DNA of 64,000 nt from an uncultured Prevotella sp. (GTDB taxonomy: Bacteria > Bacteroidota > Bacteroidia > Bacteroidales > Bacteroidaceae): assembly GCA_905233165.1 (NCBI GenBank), contig CAJODL010000004.1, positions 333,436-397,435 on the forward strand. The letters run 5' to 3'. The notes beneath the pieces were generated by a model. That model saw only the letters and a program-made list of their open reading frames with translations. It did no database searches and was not told where the DNA came from. The translations under genes were made by a program, and so were the position numbers. Positions 52,313 through 60,993 of the stretch are shown here, piece by piece; position 1 is the first letter of the stretch; each line of letters begins with the position of its first letter.

Positions 52313-55300
52313 ATGAAAGCATTTATTCAAGACAGAGAAAGAGTACTTGATTCAGCAAACGACTTGCTGAAGACAAGCGTCTATGCTGAGAATCTTGTTA
52401 AGGTGATTGAAAATACACCAAAGAATAAGGTTTTCACTATCGGTGTGTTTGGTGGTTGGGGAACAGGTAAGTCTTCTATCATACGAACAGCTCAGGATAA
52501 GATTGAAGAGGCTCACAAAAAGAAAGTCAGATTCATCACTTACGATGCATGGAAATACGCGAACGACTCTTTCCGTAGGATGTTTCTTTTGAAGGTTCAG
52601 CAAGAACTTGGTTTTGAGCAGAAGCCTTTAATGCAATCATTTTATGCCAACAAGTCAGAGGATGTAGATATCAATACAAGATTCAGCTATCCTAAATTAT
52701 TCATAGGGCTTTTTATCTCTCTCCTCCTCATGATAAGTGTAATATACTTGCCTGTTGACAATTATAACTTTAAAATATTAGGAACAGCTTTTGTCGCATT
52801 ATGTACTCTATACTATAATATTCTTATTGGAGCCATTCAGGAATTACGAGTTAATGTGCAGCAGCCCAGAATGTTCGCCCCTGAACAATTTGAGATATGT
52901 TTCAAACAGATGATGTCAGTATGTCTGGAACATTACTCGTTTATTGGGAAGCTATTTAAGAAGGCTGAAATCTTTGTTACCACAGGCAAGGATACGATAA
53001 TTGGCTTAGAGAAGCTGGTTATAGTTATTGATAATATTGACCGTTGCCCCAGCGATATGGCATATCAGCTATTAACGGATATAAAAACATTCTTGAGTAA
53101 TGAGGAGTATAATTTGGTGTTCATTGTTCCTGTTGATGACGAGGCATTAAAGAAACATTTGTTCCGCAGGTGGAATAAACAGACCGGTGAAGATATCAAT
53201 AAAGAAAAGGAAGAATTCCTGCGTAAGTTCTTCAATGTAACACTCCGTATAAAACCACATCAGGTAACAGAGCTTCAGCATTTTGCTCATGAGATAAACC
53301 GTGAGAACAATCTTGGCTTTTCCAATGATACATTGGCTATTGTGGCCAAAGAGTTTTCAGATAATCCTCGAAGGATTATCCAGCTTCTCAATAATCTTAG
53401 TAGTGAATTGGCATTATACGAAGAACAGTTCGTTACAGACAATGAAGTTGCTATTTGTGCGGTACTAATTCTACGAGAAGAGTACCCTGATTTTTACAAA
53501 AAAGCAACTAAGAATCTTGATGTAATAAGAAAATTCAGTGAGGAAGAAGTAAAAGATAAAGATGATAAGCTAAATGAAAGTTTGTTGGCATTTATGAGAG
53601 TTACTGATACCATACTAAAGCGCACTTCAATTAAGGCTTTGGAGAGAATATTTACTAACACTTCATCTCTGTTCAGCGATTTGCCTAACAATATAAAGCA
53701 ATCTGTAATAAGCTTCGATGCTGCCAAGGTGATTGAGTTTGCTTCTGCAAATGAAGACAAGAAATCAGATTTGGTTGATTATGCTCTTGAGTCTTTGAAA
53801 TCAGACGTTAAATACGGTGCAACATCTCAAACTACTCAATGGATTGATTTCTTGAGTAGGCTTTATAAGAAGGAGTTTTTTGATGGTTCCAGATTCATTG
53901 ATATTGATACTGCCTTAAAGGCATTTTATAAAGCTGCTGTACAAGATTCAAATTATAGCGAAGAACTATGTTATCTTGCAAGCAAGATGAATGTAAATGG
54001 CATAGGAAATCTGCGCAAGGAAATTGTAGATTACTTAAATTCGGAAAATGCAGCGATGCATGGTAATTTTGAGAATATCTTCTACGCTTATTTGCAGATT
54101 TTTACATCAGAGCAGGATTGCAAAGATATTACAAAGGTAGTTGAAAACTATTACGATGATAAGCAAATAGACAAAGAAATAGAGTATACAGATATTCAAA
54201 AGAGAATACTTTTTGGTGATTCCTTCGTTACAAACAAGGTAAATGGATTAACTGCCATCGATGATGAAGCAAGATTGGATAACATTATTTGGTGCATTAA
54301 AAACAATAAGGAACTTGCTAAAGAAACCTTTTCGACACTGTTTTCTAAGTACATAAAAATGTTCGGCAATACTCGTGGTAAAGATAAGGGCAGTTACCTT
54401 ACACTTATTAACCATTTGCAGGTATTGTTTAATGTCATGCCTACTAAGTCAAGGGGAAATGAGATGGCTGACATTTATGGTGTTGTAACCAAAGTAAGAA
54501 ACATACCAAATCCAGCATGGTACAATTCGCCCCAATATGATACTAAGAAATCTATTCTTGATGAGGTTGATGTTGAGGAATCAAAGGTCGTTACAGGTTT
54601 TTGCTATGAGATAATGCGTATTACTGGTAGTGTCGTTGATATTAGCAATGCAATTAGTAAACTCTATTCAAAATGCAAAGAGGCAGTGATTGAGGGCGCG
54701 TTGAAGATTCATTCTTTGGATATTTCAATTGCACCTTTGGCTAGTACTCTTATTAAAGCGGATGACTTTAATTCTGCGAACGACTTGAATGTCTTGGAGA
54801 TAATTTTGAGCCGTCAGGCTGATGGTTCTTTAGCGCCTGATGAAACTGCTGTAAAGAAAAAGGTGCACGATTTGATCGACAATGCTACCAACAATAACGT
54901 GGAAAAGCTTTTGAATAAACTAGTCAGTGATAAGCAAATATTGGATATGGTGGCAGAATATGTTGCCTCGTTGGATAGTGAGACAATAAACGGCTTACCA
55001 GTATCAATATCTCGCTATGCGGTAAAAACCTTTAAGAGAGATAACGCTGAGACATATAAAAACAATCCAAACTTCCTGATACTTGTCTTGAAACAAGGTT
55101 CTGCTGGCCAGAAGAAAGAGGTCGTTCGCTTGATGAAGGCCAAGATTAACAGCGAGGTAGATTTAGATAATGTGGTTAAGGTACTAGATAATCTTGATAC
55201 AGAAGACCAACATATACTGAAGACCTTGGTTGGCGAACTTGACGGAATTAGTGATAGTGAGACCGTAAATGAAGAAACAAAGGCCCGTGTATCAGCTTTG

Positions 55301-55345
55301 GCAACGAAATTATCTGCGGGTATTAAAAAAGACAGGATTGCTTGA
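52313..55345 (+). CDS. KAP-family P-loop NTPase
   Basis: The 1010-residue protein has Walker A 'GVFGGWGTGKSSIIRTAQD' (about 44-60), two transmembrane segments inserted in the NTPase domain (about 128-185), and Walker B 'LVIVIDNIDRCPSDMAYQLL', all typical of KAP NTPases. The long C-terminal part (500-1010) is helical. KAP proteins are membrane-associated and frequent in defence islands and mobile elements. It starts 137 bp after the ART-like gene, so co-transcription is possible but not shown. Confidence 0.88.
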   Translation: MKAFIQDRERVLDSANDLLKTSVYAENLVKVIENTPKNKVFTIGVFGGWGTGKSSIIRTAQDKIEEAHKKKVRFITYDAWKYANDSFRRMFLLKVQQELGFEQKPLMQSFYANKSEDVDINTRFSYPKLFIGLFISLLLMISVIYLPVDNYNFKILGTAFVALCTLYYNILIGAIQELRVNVQQPRMFAPEQFEICFKQMMSVCLEHYSFIGKLFKKAEIFVTTGKDTIIGLEKLVIVIDNIDRCPSDMAYQLLTDIKTFLSNEEYNLVFIVPVDDEALKKHLFRRWNKQTGEDINKEKEEFLRKFFNVTLRIKPHQVTELQHFAHEINRENNLGFSNDTLAIVAKEFSDNPRRIIQLLNNLSSELALYEEQFVTDNEVAICAVLILREEYPDFYKKATKNLDVIRKFSEEEVKDKDDKLNESLLAFMRVTDTILKRTSIKALERIFTNTSSLFSDLPNNIKQSVISFDAAKVIEFASANEDKKSDLVDYALESLKSDVKYGATSQTTQWIDFLSRLYKKEFFDGSRFIDIDTALKAFYKAAVQDSNYSEELCYLASKMNVNGIGNLRKEIVDYLNSENAAMHGNFENIFYAYLQIFTSEQDCKDITKVVENYYDDKQIDKEIEYTDIQKRILFGDSFVTNKVNGLTAIDDEARLDNIIWCIKNNKELAKETFSTLFSKYIKMFGNTRGKDKGSYLTLINHLQVLFNVMPTKSRGNEMADIYGVVTKVRNIPNPAWYNSPQYDTKKSILDEVDVEESKVVTGFCYEIMRITGSVVDISNAISKLYSKCKEAVIEGALKIHSLDISIAPLASTLIKADDFNSANDLNVLEIILSRQADGSLAPDETAVKKKVHDLIDNATNNNVEKLLNKLVSDKQILDMVAEYVASLDSETINGLPVSISRYAVKTFKRDNAETYKNNPNFLILVLKQGSAGQKKEVVRLMKAKINSEVDLDNVVKVLDNLDTEDQHILKTLVGELDGISDSETVNEETKARVSALATKLSAGIKKDRIA

Positions 55346-55513
55346 TAAGGTTCTAGGAAAGAAATAATTACGCCCCAGTGCCAATCAGTCCTTATCCACT
55401 CTATGCTTATTGCTTTTGGCCGGAGAAAAAAATATCAAAGAGTATAACGGCATAAGTAGGGAAATGCGATAGGAATGAAGTACATCATCCATCAAACATC
55501 ATACATAAAGAAT

Positions 55514-55542
55514 TCCATTCCCACATCGGGATTCTCTCAAAG
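55514..55542 (+). repeat. Boundary-like direct repeat, right
   Basis: Second copy of the element at 50661-50690, in the gap between the KAP gene and the cytidylyltransferase fusion. The rest of that 262-bp gap (55346-55607) shows no gene. Confidence 0.6.
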
Positions 55543-55607
55543 AAAATAGAAATCAAAATAGAAATAAACAACAATATAACAACTGCATAAATGAATGAAG
55601 TGTAGTT

Positions 55608-56957
55608 ATGAAAAAAGTTATAACATACGGAACATACGACCTGTTGCATCAGGGACATATCAACCTCTTACGACGGGCAAAGGCGTTGGGTGACTACCTT
55701 ATCGTTGGTGTCACCAATGATAACTTTGACCGTAATCGTGGCAAGCTCAATGTGCGCAATAATGTCTTGGAGCGCGTAGAGGCTGTGAAGGCAACTGGTT
55801 TCGCAGATAAGATAATCATTGAAGACTACGTTGGTCAGAAGATTGACGACATCCAGAAATATGACGTAGACATCTTCGCCATTGGCTCCGATTGGGAAGG
55901 AAAGTTCGACTATCTTAAGGAATTCTGTGAGGTTGTCTATCTGCCACGTACCGAGGGTATCAGCTCTACAATGCTGAGAGATGAATCAACAACCGATGTG
56001 AAACTGGGAATAATCGGCTGTGGACGTGTTGCAAATCGTTTCCCTGACGAGGCAAACATCGTTAGTGGTATAAAAGTCGTAGCAGCATACGACACTAACC
56101 CAGAAGCAGCAAAATCACTTGCTGCACAGTCCGAAGATATACAGGCATATACCAATCTGTCAGACTTCTATAAGGCAGTAGATGCTGTATATATCGCCAC
56201 TCCACATCTGACGCACTATGAATACATCAAGCAATGCATCAGTGAAAGAAAACATGTTTTGTGTGAAACCCCGCTTGTCTTGAAAGGTGAGAGAGCAAAA
56301 GAAGTCTATGAGCTCGCCAAGCAGAATGATGTTATACTGATGGAGGCTAACAAAACAGCCCACTGCCCAGCCTTCAATCACCTGATGGTGATGATAAAGT
56401 CAGGAGTAATTGGTGAAGTCGTTGACGTCGAGGCCTCCCTCTCCAAGTTGTGGGATGATGATATGTCCCTACGTGAGTTTGACCCGAAACAGGCAGGTGG
56501 TTCTATGTATGAGCTTGGCAGCTATCCGCTGCTGCCTATATTAAAGCTATGCGGCATAGAATACCAAAATCTGAATATCTATTCTCGTATGAAGGACGAT
56601 GTAGATATGTACACCAAGGGAGTCTTCCGATTCAAGAATGCCGTATGCTCCTTCAAGGTGGGACTGGGTGTAAAGACAGAAGGTAACCTTGTCATCTCGG
56701 GTACAAAAGGCTATGCTTATGTTCCAGCTCCATGGTGGAAAACAGACTATTTTGAGTTCCGCTATGAAGACCAGAACAAGAACAAGAAATTCTTCTATCC
56801 TTGGGATGGAGCAGGTCTGCGTTATGAGATACAAGAATTCATCTCCTGCATCTTCAACCATCGTTTCAGTTCTGCCCGCCTTCGCAGAAAAGAAAGCATT
56901 GCTATGGCAGAGATAATGCAGCAGTTTGGAGAACGTAAAAACTTTATGGAAATATAG
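55608..56957 (+). CDS. Cytidylyltransferase / Gfo-Idh-MocA oxidoreductase fusion
   Basis: Residues 1-125 are a TagD-like nucleotidyltransferase with 'TYGTYDLLHQGHINLLRRAK' (HxGH motif) and a C-terminal 'RTEGISSTMLRD'. From residue 128 a Gfo/Idh/MocA dehydrogenase follows: 'KLGIIGCGRVANRFPDEANI' (Rossmann) and 'ISERKHVLCETPLVLKGE' (the usual catalytic Lys position holds Thr: CETP instead of CEKP). It probably makes a CDP-linked alcohol for a surface polysaccharide or teichoic-like chain. The SDR gene follows by 2 bp. Confidence 0.9.
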   Translation: MKKVITYGTYDLLHQGHINLLRRAKALGDYLIVGVTNDNFDRNRGKLNVRNNVLERVEAVKATGFADKIIIEDYVGQKIDDIQKYDVDIFAIGSDWEGKFDYLKEFCEVVYLPRTEGISSTMLRDESTTDVKLGIIGCGRVANRFPDEANIVSGIKVVAAYDTNPEAAKSLAAQSEDIQAYTNLSDFYKAVDAVYIATPHLTHYEYIKQCISERKHVLCETPLVLKGERAKEVYELAKQNDVILMEANKTAHCPAFNHLMVMIKSGVIGEVVDVEASLSKLWDDDMSLREFDPKQAGGSMYELGSYPLLPILKLCGIEYQNLNIYSRMKDDVDMYTKGVFRFKNAVCSFKVGLGVKTEGNLVISGTKGYAYVPAPWWKTDYFEFRYEDQNKNKKFFYPWDGAGLRYEIQEFISCIFNHRFSSARLRRKESIAMAEIMQQFGERKNFMEI

Positions 56958-56959
56958 AA

Positions 56960-57655
56960 ATGAAATATGCAATTGTTACAGGTGGTACATCAGGCATGGG
57001 ACTGGGTGTTGCCAAAATGTTAATTGAAAAAGGTTATTATGTATTTACAACATATGTTGGTCCCATATTTACTGAAAAGATAGATAACTATGAAGCCCAT
57101 CTTGTTGACCAAACGAAAAGAGAAGAGGTCTATGATTTTATCAACTATGTGAAGTCGAAGACAAATCATCTTGATTGTCTGGTTTGCAATGCAGGGATGA
57201 GCATTCGCAAATCGTTTACAGAAACGACAGATGAAGATTGGGATAAACAGATGGAAGTGGCCGTTAACTCACACTATATCATGGTGCGTGAATTTTATCC
57301 TATTATCCCAGCAGGTAGTAGAATACTTTTTACTGGTTCACAGATGGCTGTCCATCCCCATGCTACAGTTCTGGCCTATGGAGTAACCAAATCTGCAGTC
57401 TGTGCCCTTTCAAAAAATCTTGTTAAAGAGTTTGAAGGAACAGGAACTACAGTGAATACCATAATTCCAGGTTTTGTTGCTACACCTTGGCAAAACGAAA
57501 AACCAGAAGAGATTAAGCAAAATATTTATAAGAAGACAGCTATTCACCGTTTTGCTACTGTTGATGAGATTGTAGATGCCTTTAAGTTCTGTATAGACAA
57601 TTCTTTCATTAATGGCAGTATGATAGAAGTAAATGGTGGCTATTGCTATAAATAA
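56960..57655 (+). CDS. SDR-family oxidoreductase
   Basis: The 231-residue protein has the classical SDR pattern: 'AIVTGGTSGMGLGVAKMLIE' (cofactor loop), 'LVCNAGMS', Ser in 'RILFTGSQMAV' and YxxxK in 'LAYGVTKSAVC'. It begins 2 bp after the cytidylyltransferase fusion, so both probably act on the same sugar alcohol or sugar precursor. Substrate unknown. Confidence 0.88.
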   Translation: MKYAIVTGGTSGMGLGVAKMLIEKGYYVFTTYVGPIFTEKIDNYEAHLVDQTKREEVYDFINYVKSKTNHLDCLVCNAGMSIRKSFTETTDEDWDKQMEVAVNSHYIMVREFYPIIPAGSRILFTGSQMAVHPHATVLAYGVTKSAVCALSKNLVKEFEGTGTTVNTIIPGFVATPWQNEKPEEIKQNIYKKTAIHRFATVDEIVDAFKFCIDNSFINGSMIEVNGGYCYK

Positions 57656-57757
57656 AGGCCAGTGGCAGGCCTTCCCAACCATGTGCCACCGACCATGTGA
57701 GAACAACAGACTACCTGTGAATAAGGTGCCCCGCAAAACAACCACACAAGGAACTAA

Positions 57758-57868
57758 CTTGGAACCTTGAACTTGAAACTAGCAGCCCTACTGCCTTGGA
57801 ACCTTGAACTTGAAACTAGCAGCCCTGCTGCCTTGGAACCTTGAACTTGGAACCAGCAGCTCCGCTGC
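57758..57868 (+). repeat. 37-bp tandem repeat, three copies
   Basis: Units start at 57758, 57795 and 57832, each beginning CTTGGAACCTTGAACTTG and ending in CAGC(C/T)C-type sequence followed by TGC. The last copy is the most diverged and ends just before the amidase stop codon on the other strand. No unique spacers are present. Confidence 0.9.
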
Positions 57869-57869
57869 C

Positions 57870-58292
57870 TTATTTCGGCTGCAAATCAGCGTACTCACGT
57901 ACAGCATCGAAGCACGGACAAGCTTTCATAGGATTAAAAACATTATGACCAGCAATGATAGCTTTGGGAAAATGCTTATGCAACCGCTCCAACAGTTTTC
58001 TGAGCGCCTCTTTCTGCTGAGGGGTACGGGTGTCAGCAGGATTGCCTTTCGCATCCAAACCGCCTTCATAACAGATGCCGATAGAATGTTTGTTGCGATT
58101 TAAGCAGTGAGCTCCAACCATTTCCAACGGACGTCCTGTCTCTATACTTCCGTCACGACGCACCACATAGTGGTAGCCGCAACCTTGTTTCCAACCGCGC
58201 TGGCGATGCCAGAGGTCAATCTCACGTACACCGCTCTTCTGACAAGGACGCACGGCTGAACAATGAACGACAATTAAAGTAATTTTTCGCAT
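57870..58292 (-). CDS. N-acetylmuramoyl-L-alanine amidase (phage-type, amidase_2)
   Basis: The ATG at 58292 gives 'MRKITLIVVHCSAVRPCQKS', the normal beginning; the product is 140 residues. Zinc ligands are in 'VVHCSA' and 'GAHCLNRNKHSIGICYEGG' and near the end in 'IAGHNVFNPMKACPCFDA'. The enzyme cuts the amide bond between muramic acid and the peptide stem. Bacteroidota genomes carry such small amidases next to smalltalk-like and DNA-binding genes. The usual Arg-Asp after GH (GHRDV) is replaced by Asn-Val. Confidence 0.9.
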   Translation of the reverse strand: MRKITLIVVHCSAVRPCQKSGVREIDLWHRQRGWKQGCGYHYVVRRDGSIETGRPLEMVGAHCLNRNKHSIGICYEGGLDAKGNPADTRTPQQKEALRKLLERLHKHFPKAIIAGHNVFNPMKACPCFDAVREYADLQPK

Positions 58293-58356
58293 AATAAGAA
58301 ATTTTAAATTAGAAATTGAAAATTTAGTTCCATGTTCCAAGATCCATGATCCAAGT

Positions 58357-58752
58357 ATGGGAAAAGCTCAAAAGTTTGAAGATTTAACAATATTTCAGAT
58401 GGCACGTGACCTTTGTAAAGAGGTCTATGCTATCACCAGAGATGGTGAATTTCATAAGGACTCTCGCTTTGTCCAGCAGATACATGCTGCTGCGGGCTCC
58501 GTTATGGATAATATCGCAGAGGGATATGAACGAGATGGCAATAAAGAGTTTATTAATTTCCTATATATTGCAAAAGGCTCCTGTGGAGAAGTTCGTAGCC
58601 AGATTATCAGAGCTTCGGATGTGGGTTTTATAGATAAAGACACTGCAACTCAACTATACAACGACTGTATGGGTCTAAGCAAAGCGATATCTGCTTTTAT
58701 TAAAAATATCAAGTCGAGTGGTTTCCGAGGCTCCAAGCACCTTGAACATTGA
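58357..58752 (+). CDS. Four-helix-bundle protein (IVS family)
   Basis: The 131-residue product has 'FEDLTIFQMARDLCKEVYAI', 'IHAAAGSVMDNIAEGYERD' and 'FLYIAKGSCGEVRSQIIRAS'. It is intact and inserted, on the opposite strand, between the amidase and the smalltalk-like gene. Confidence 0.9.
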   Translation: MGKAQKFEDLTIFQMARDLCKEVYAITRDGEFHKDSRFVQQIHAAAGSVMDNIAEGYERDGNKEFINFLYIAKGSCGEVRSQIIRASDVGFIDKDTATQLYNDCMGLSKAISAFIKNIKSSGFRGSKHLEH

Positions 58753-58848
58753 ACTTTGAACATTGAACTTTGAACTTGGAACCAACTTTGAACCTGGAAC
58801 CTTGAACTTGGAACCAACTTTGAACCTGGAACTTGGAACCTTGAACTA
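58738..58848 (+). repeat. 'ttgaacctggaacttgg' repeats
   Basis: About 110 bp of TTGAAC/TGGAAC short direct repeats lie between the four-helix-bundle gene and the smalltalk-like gene, related to the units of the 37-bp repeat at 57758. Confidence 0.8.
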
Positions 58849-59085
58849 TTAGAAGTGCGCTACGCACGATGCGGCGCCCAGTGCCGTCAGTACAGCAGCA
58901 AGGATATTAATCAACGTCTGCAGGATAAACTTCCAAAGTGCCTTCTTGGAGTTGTCACCTGGCAGGGTGACAGGCTCCACGTCCGGCAGGACAGGCACCT
59001 CAGGGTTAGAAACTGCGTCGTTAACCGACTTGTTGATGGCCTTTTTTACGAGCTTGGCCAGAAGCTTCTGAAAAATTTTTTTCAT
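58849..59085 (-). CDS. Smalltalk-like small membrane protein with N-terminal extension
   Basis: The 78-residue product ends 'LINILAAVLTALGAASCVAH', the pattern of the about 30-residue smalltalk proteins of Bacteroidota (hydrophobic helix ending in A-x-S-C). Here it is preceded by about 45 residues with a basic helix ('LLAKLVKKAINKSVNDAV') and a Pro/Val linker. Function of the family is unknown. It stands near the amidase, as is usual. Confidence 0.75.
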   Translation of the reverse strand: MKKIFQKLLAKLVKKAINKSVNDAVSNPEVPVLPDVEPVTLPGDNSKKALWKFILQTLINILAAVLTALGAASCVAHF

Positions 59086-59117
59086 GATTCACACTGATTT
59101 AAAATTGTTAATAAATA

Positions 59118-59347
59118 GTCACACAGATTTCACAGATAACACAGATATTATTTGATATTCAACCCTTCAGTTGTTTTCTTAATATTGATGATTCGTTCTC
59201 TTTTACATAAGTGTCCTTGAAAGCGAGCTTTCAGATACACTTTAGAAAAATAGAACCTTTGCTCTTCGCAAAGCAGTATTGGTCAATACTGTCATCAATG
59301 TTAATAAGAATTGTCCGTGGCATCCGTGGTATCTTTGCGAGATAAGA
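59118..59347. ncRNA. Hairpin-rich element, copy A (upstream of GxxExxY)
   Basis: The element begins with CACACAGATTTCACAGAT. An outer stem joins 59176-59191 with 59292-59310 (one G-T pair, one 2-base bulge). Inside it stand three hairpins: TGAAAG-CGAG-CTTTCA (59218-59233, extended by GTGT/ACAC), CTTTGC-TCTTC-GCAAAG (59257-59273) and CAGTATT-GGTC-AATACTG (59274-59291). The last two abut exactly. Copy B at 59726 has the same architecture with different sequence. It may be a structured RNA or a DNA hairpin element; type is inferred. Confidence 0.7.
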
Positions 59348-59352
59348 TAGAA

Positions 59353-59724
59353 ATGACAGACAATGAACTGACATACCAGATAAGAGGGGCAATCTTCGAG
59401 GTATACAACACATTGGGGCCAGGTTTGCTGGAATCTGTGTATGAAGAAGCCTTAGTATTTGAACTCCAACAGCAGGGGCTTCAAGTTGCCCGGCAGATGG
59501 AGGTTCCCATTAGTTATAAAGGGAACTGTCTCAAAACTACTCTTCGCCTGGATTTGCTCATCGAGAATAGAATTATCGTAGAGCTAAAGTCTGTTGAAGA
59601 GATGAAGCCGGTTTTTGCAAAACAACTGCTTACATATCTAAGACTTCTGGACAAACGCGTAGGCCTCTTGGTGAACTTCTCGTCAAACAACATCAGAGAA
59701 GGCATCATCCGCATAGCTAATTAA
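59353..59724 (+). CDS. GxxExxY protein (PD-(D/E)XK nuclease fold)
   Basis: The ATG at 59353 is chosen because the upstream frame lies inside element A; the product is 123 residues. The name-giving motif is in 'LGPGLLESVYEEALVFELQQ', and the nuclease-like core is 'TLRLDLLIENRIIVELKSVE' (D-x19-E-x-K type). GxxExxY proteins are widespread in Bacteroidota intergenic regions, with no known role. The gene begins 5 bp after element A and its stop touches element B. Confidence 0.92.
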   Translation: MTDNELTYQIRGAIFEVYNTLGPGLLESVYEEALVFELQQQGLQVARQMEVPISYKGNCLKTTLRLDLLIENRIIVELKSVEEMKPVFAKQLLTYLRLLDKRVGLLVNFSSNNIREGIIRIAN

Positions 59725-59725
59725 T

Positions 59726-59947
59726 GTCACACAGATTTCACAGATTTCACAGATACTATTAGTCAGTAGTATAGATTGTTACTTTCAGATGATGAGTTTT
59801 TATTTGTTTAAATCACTACTGAAAATGTATTTTCAAGATGCTTTAATCAAATATCAACCTTTGTTATCAAACAAAGCAATCTTGGCTAAGATTGTCATCT
59901 GAAAGAGAAGAAATCCGTGCCATCTGTGTCATCTGTGTGAGTTAAGA
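59726..59947. ncRNA. Hairpin-rich element, copy B (downstream of GxxExxY)
   Basis: It begins with the same 18 bases as copy A, and ends with ATCTGTGTCATCTGTGTGAG, roughly the inverse of its beginning (16 of 18). The outer stem joins CTTTCAGATGA (59782-59792) with TCATCTGAAAG (59895-59905). Inside are TGAAAA-TGTA-TTTTCA (59820-59835), CTTTGTT-ATCA-AACAAAG (59859-59876) and CAATCTT-GGCT-AAGATTG (59877-59894). Order, spacing and abutment equal those of copy A. Confidence 0.7.
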
Positions 59948-59954
59948 AAGAGGA

Positions 59955-60692
59955 TTAGCCCTCTTCCCAGCCATCACCGGTGCTACCACCACCGTTGTTG
60001 CCGCCAGTGTTGTCACCTCCGGTGCCAGTTCCAGAAGTTCCATTGCCGGAGTCAGAGCCTCCGTCAGTTCCAGGTGTTTCAGAACCGTTGCCGGTGTTGG
60101 TACCAGAGCCGGAGCCCTGCGAAGATCCATTCGAGCCCTCATCGGTGCCGGTAGTTACGGTGCCATCAGCATTGATGGTGGTCTGCTGACCATACTCATT
60201 CACGATGATGATGACAGTACTGTCACCTCCATTAGCACTCATCCTGATAGTATCAGGCCAAGGGCCAGTTAGGTAAACCTCGTTATAACCGCTTTTCGAA
60301 GCAATTTTTATACTATCTGGATGCTCTGCTGCGTAGGCGCTGATAGCCGCCTCGATGTCAGTGATAGTTACGTCTGCGCCATCCACATATTGCTCAGCCA
60401 AGGTCTGCAGTGCAACGTTTAGCCCATTTTTATTTATACTGTAGTATCGGTTACACGGACTACCGCTTGTAGCGGTGATGGTCTGTCGGATTGTGCGCAA
60501 GTGATGCTTCATGTGCATCTGCACCATCTTGAAGATAGCCTGTCGGGTGTGAGCCTCGGGCGTGTTATATGCGCTGGCAGGCATAGTTGGAGTACTGCGG
60601 GCAAATGTCTTGCCGTTACGAGTGTAATACGTGATACCGTCGATGGTACCTGTTGACTTGCGGCCAATGCCGACTTGTTTGATTTGTGCCAT
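59955..60692 (-). CDS. DUF6266-like protein with Gly/Ser/Thr-rich tail
   Basis: The 245-residue protein begins 'MAQIKQVGIGRKSTGTIDGI' and 'TYYTRNGKTFARSTPTMPAS', similar in layout to the DUF6266 or HU-like proteins of Bacteroidota mobile regions. The middle (100-165) has an acidic helical part and 'VTITDIEAAISAYAAEHPDS'. The last 65 residues are almost only Gly, Ser, Thr, Asn and Asp. It has its own promoter at 60891. Function unknown. Confidence 0.6.
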   Translation of the reverse strand: MAQIKQVGIGRKSTGTIDGITYYTRNGKTFARSTPTMPASAYNTPEAHTRQAIFKMVQMHMKHHLRTIRQTITATSGSPCNRYYSINKNGLNVALQTLAEQYVDGADVTITDIEAAISAYAAEHPDSIKIASKSGYNEVYLTGPWPDTIRMSANGGDSTVIIIVNEYGQQTTINADGTVTTGTDEGSNGSSQGSGSGTNTGNGSETPGTDGGSDSGNGTSGTGTGGDNTGGNNGGGSTGDGWEEG

Positions 60693-60993
60693 AATAAAAT
60701 AAAGTTTAAAAAGTTTAACGTTTAGAGTTTAAAGTTAGTTGAACCTGTTCAAAGTTCACTGTCTCTTGACTCCGTTTATTAACTCGTGTGAAACCTTCGA
60801 GGTCAGTTCGTTTCTTGCTGCCTGTCTCATGTGCACCTGAAACCTGAAACTTGAATCCTGAAACTGACGCTTGTTGTCTGAATCACGATGCAAAGATATA
60901 GTATAAAGTTCCCTTTTTCCAATTCTATTGAAAGGCATTGAATAACGGTTGAATAACCATTGATATATGGTTGATGATTAGCTAAAAAACAAT
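60693..60993. other. 301-bp region between divergent genes
   Basis: No gene was found. On the minus strand a promoter element is at 60891-60898 with a leader of about 195 bases that includes 'aagtttaaaaagtttaacg' and 'acctgaaacctgaaacttg' repeats. On the right side 'ttgaataacggttgaataac' repeats precede the start of the next gene. Confidence 0.6.
60891..60898 (-). promoter_or_regulatory. -7 promoter element for the DUF6266-like gene
   Basis: CAAAGATA on the plus strand reads TATCTTTG on the minus strand, matching TAnnTTTG, about 200 bp upstream of the start codon. Confidence 0.5.

Noticed and set aside
57758..57868. Three regular 37-bp units, a length typical of CRISPR repeats
   Set aside because: There are no spacers between the units and no cas genes anywhere in the window.
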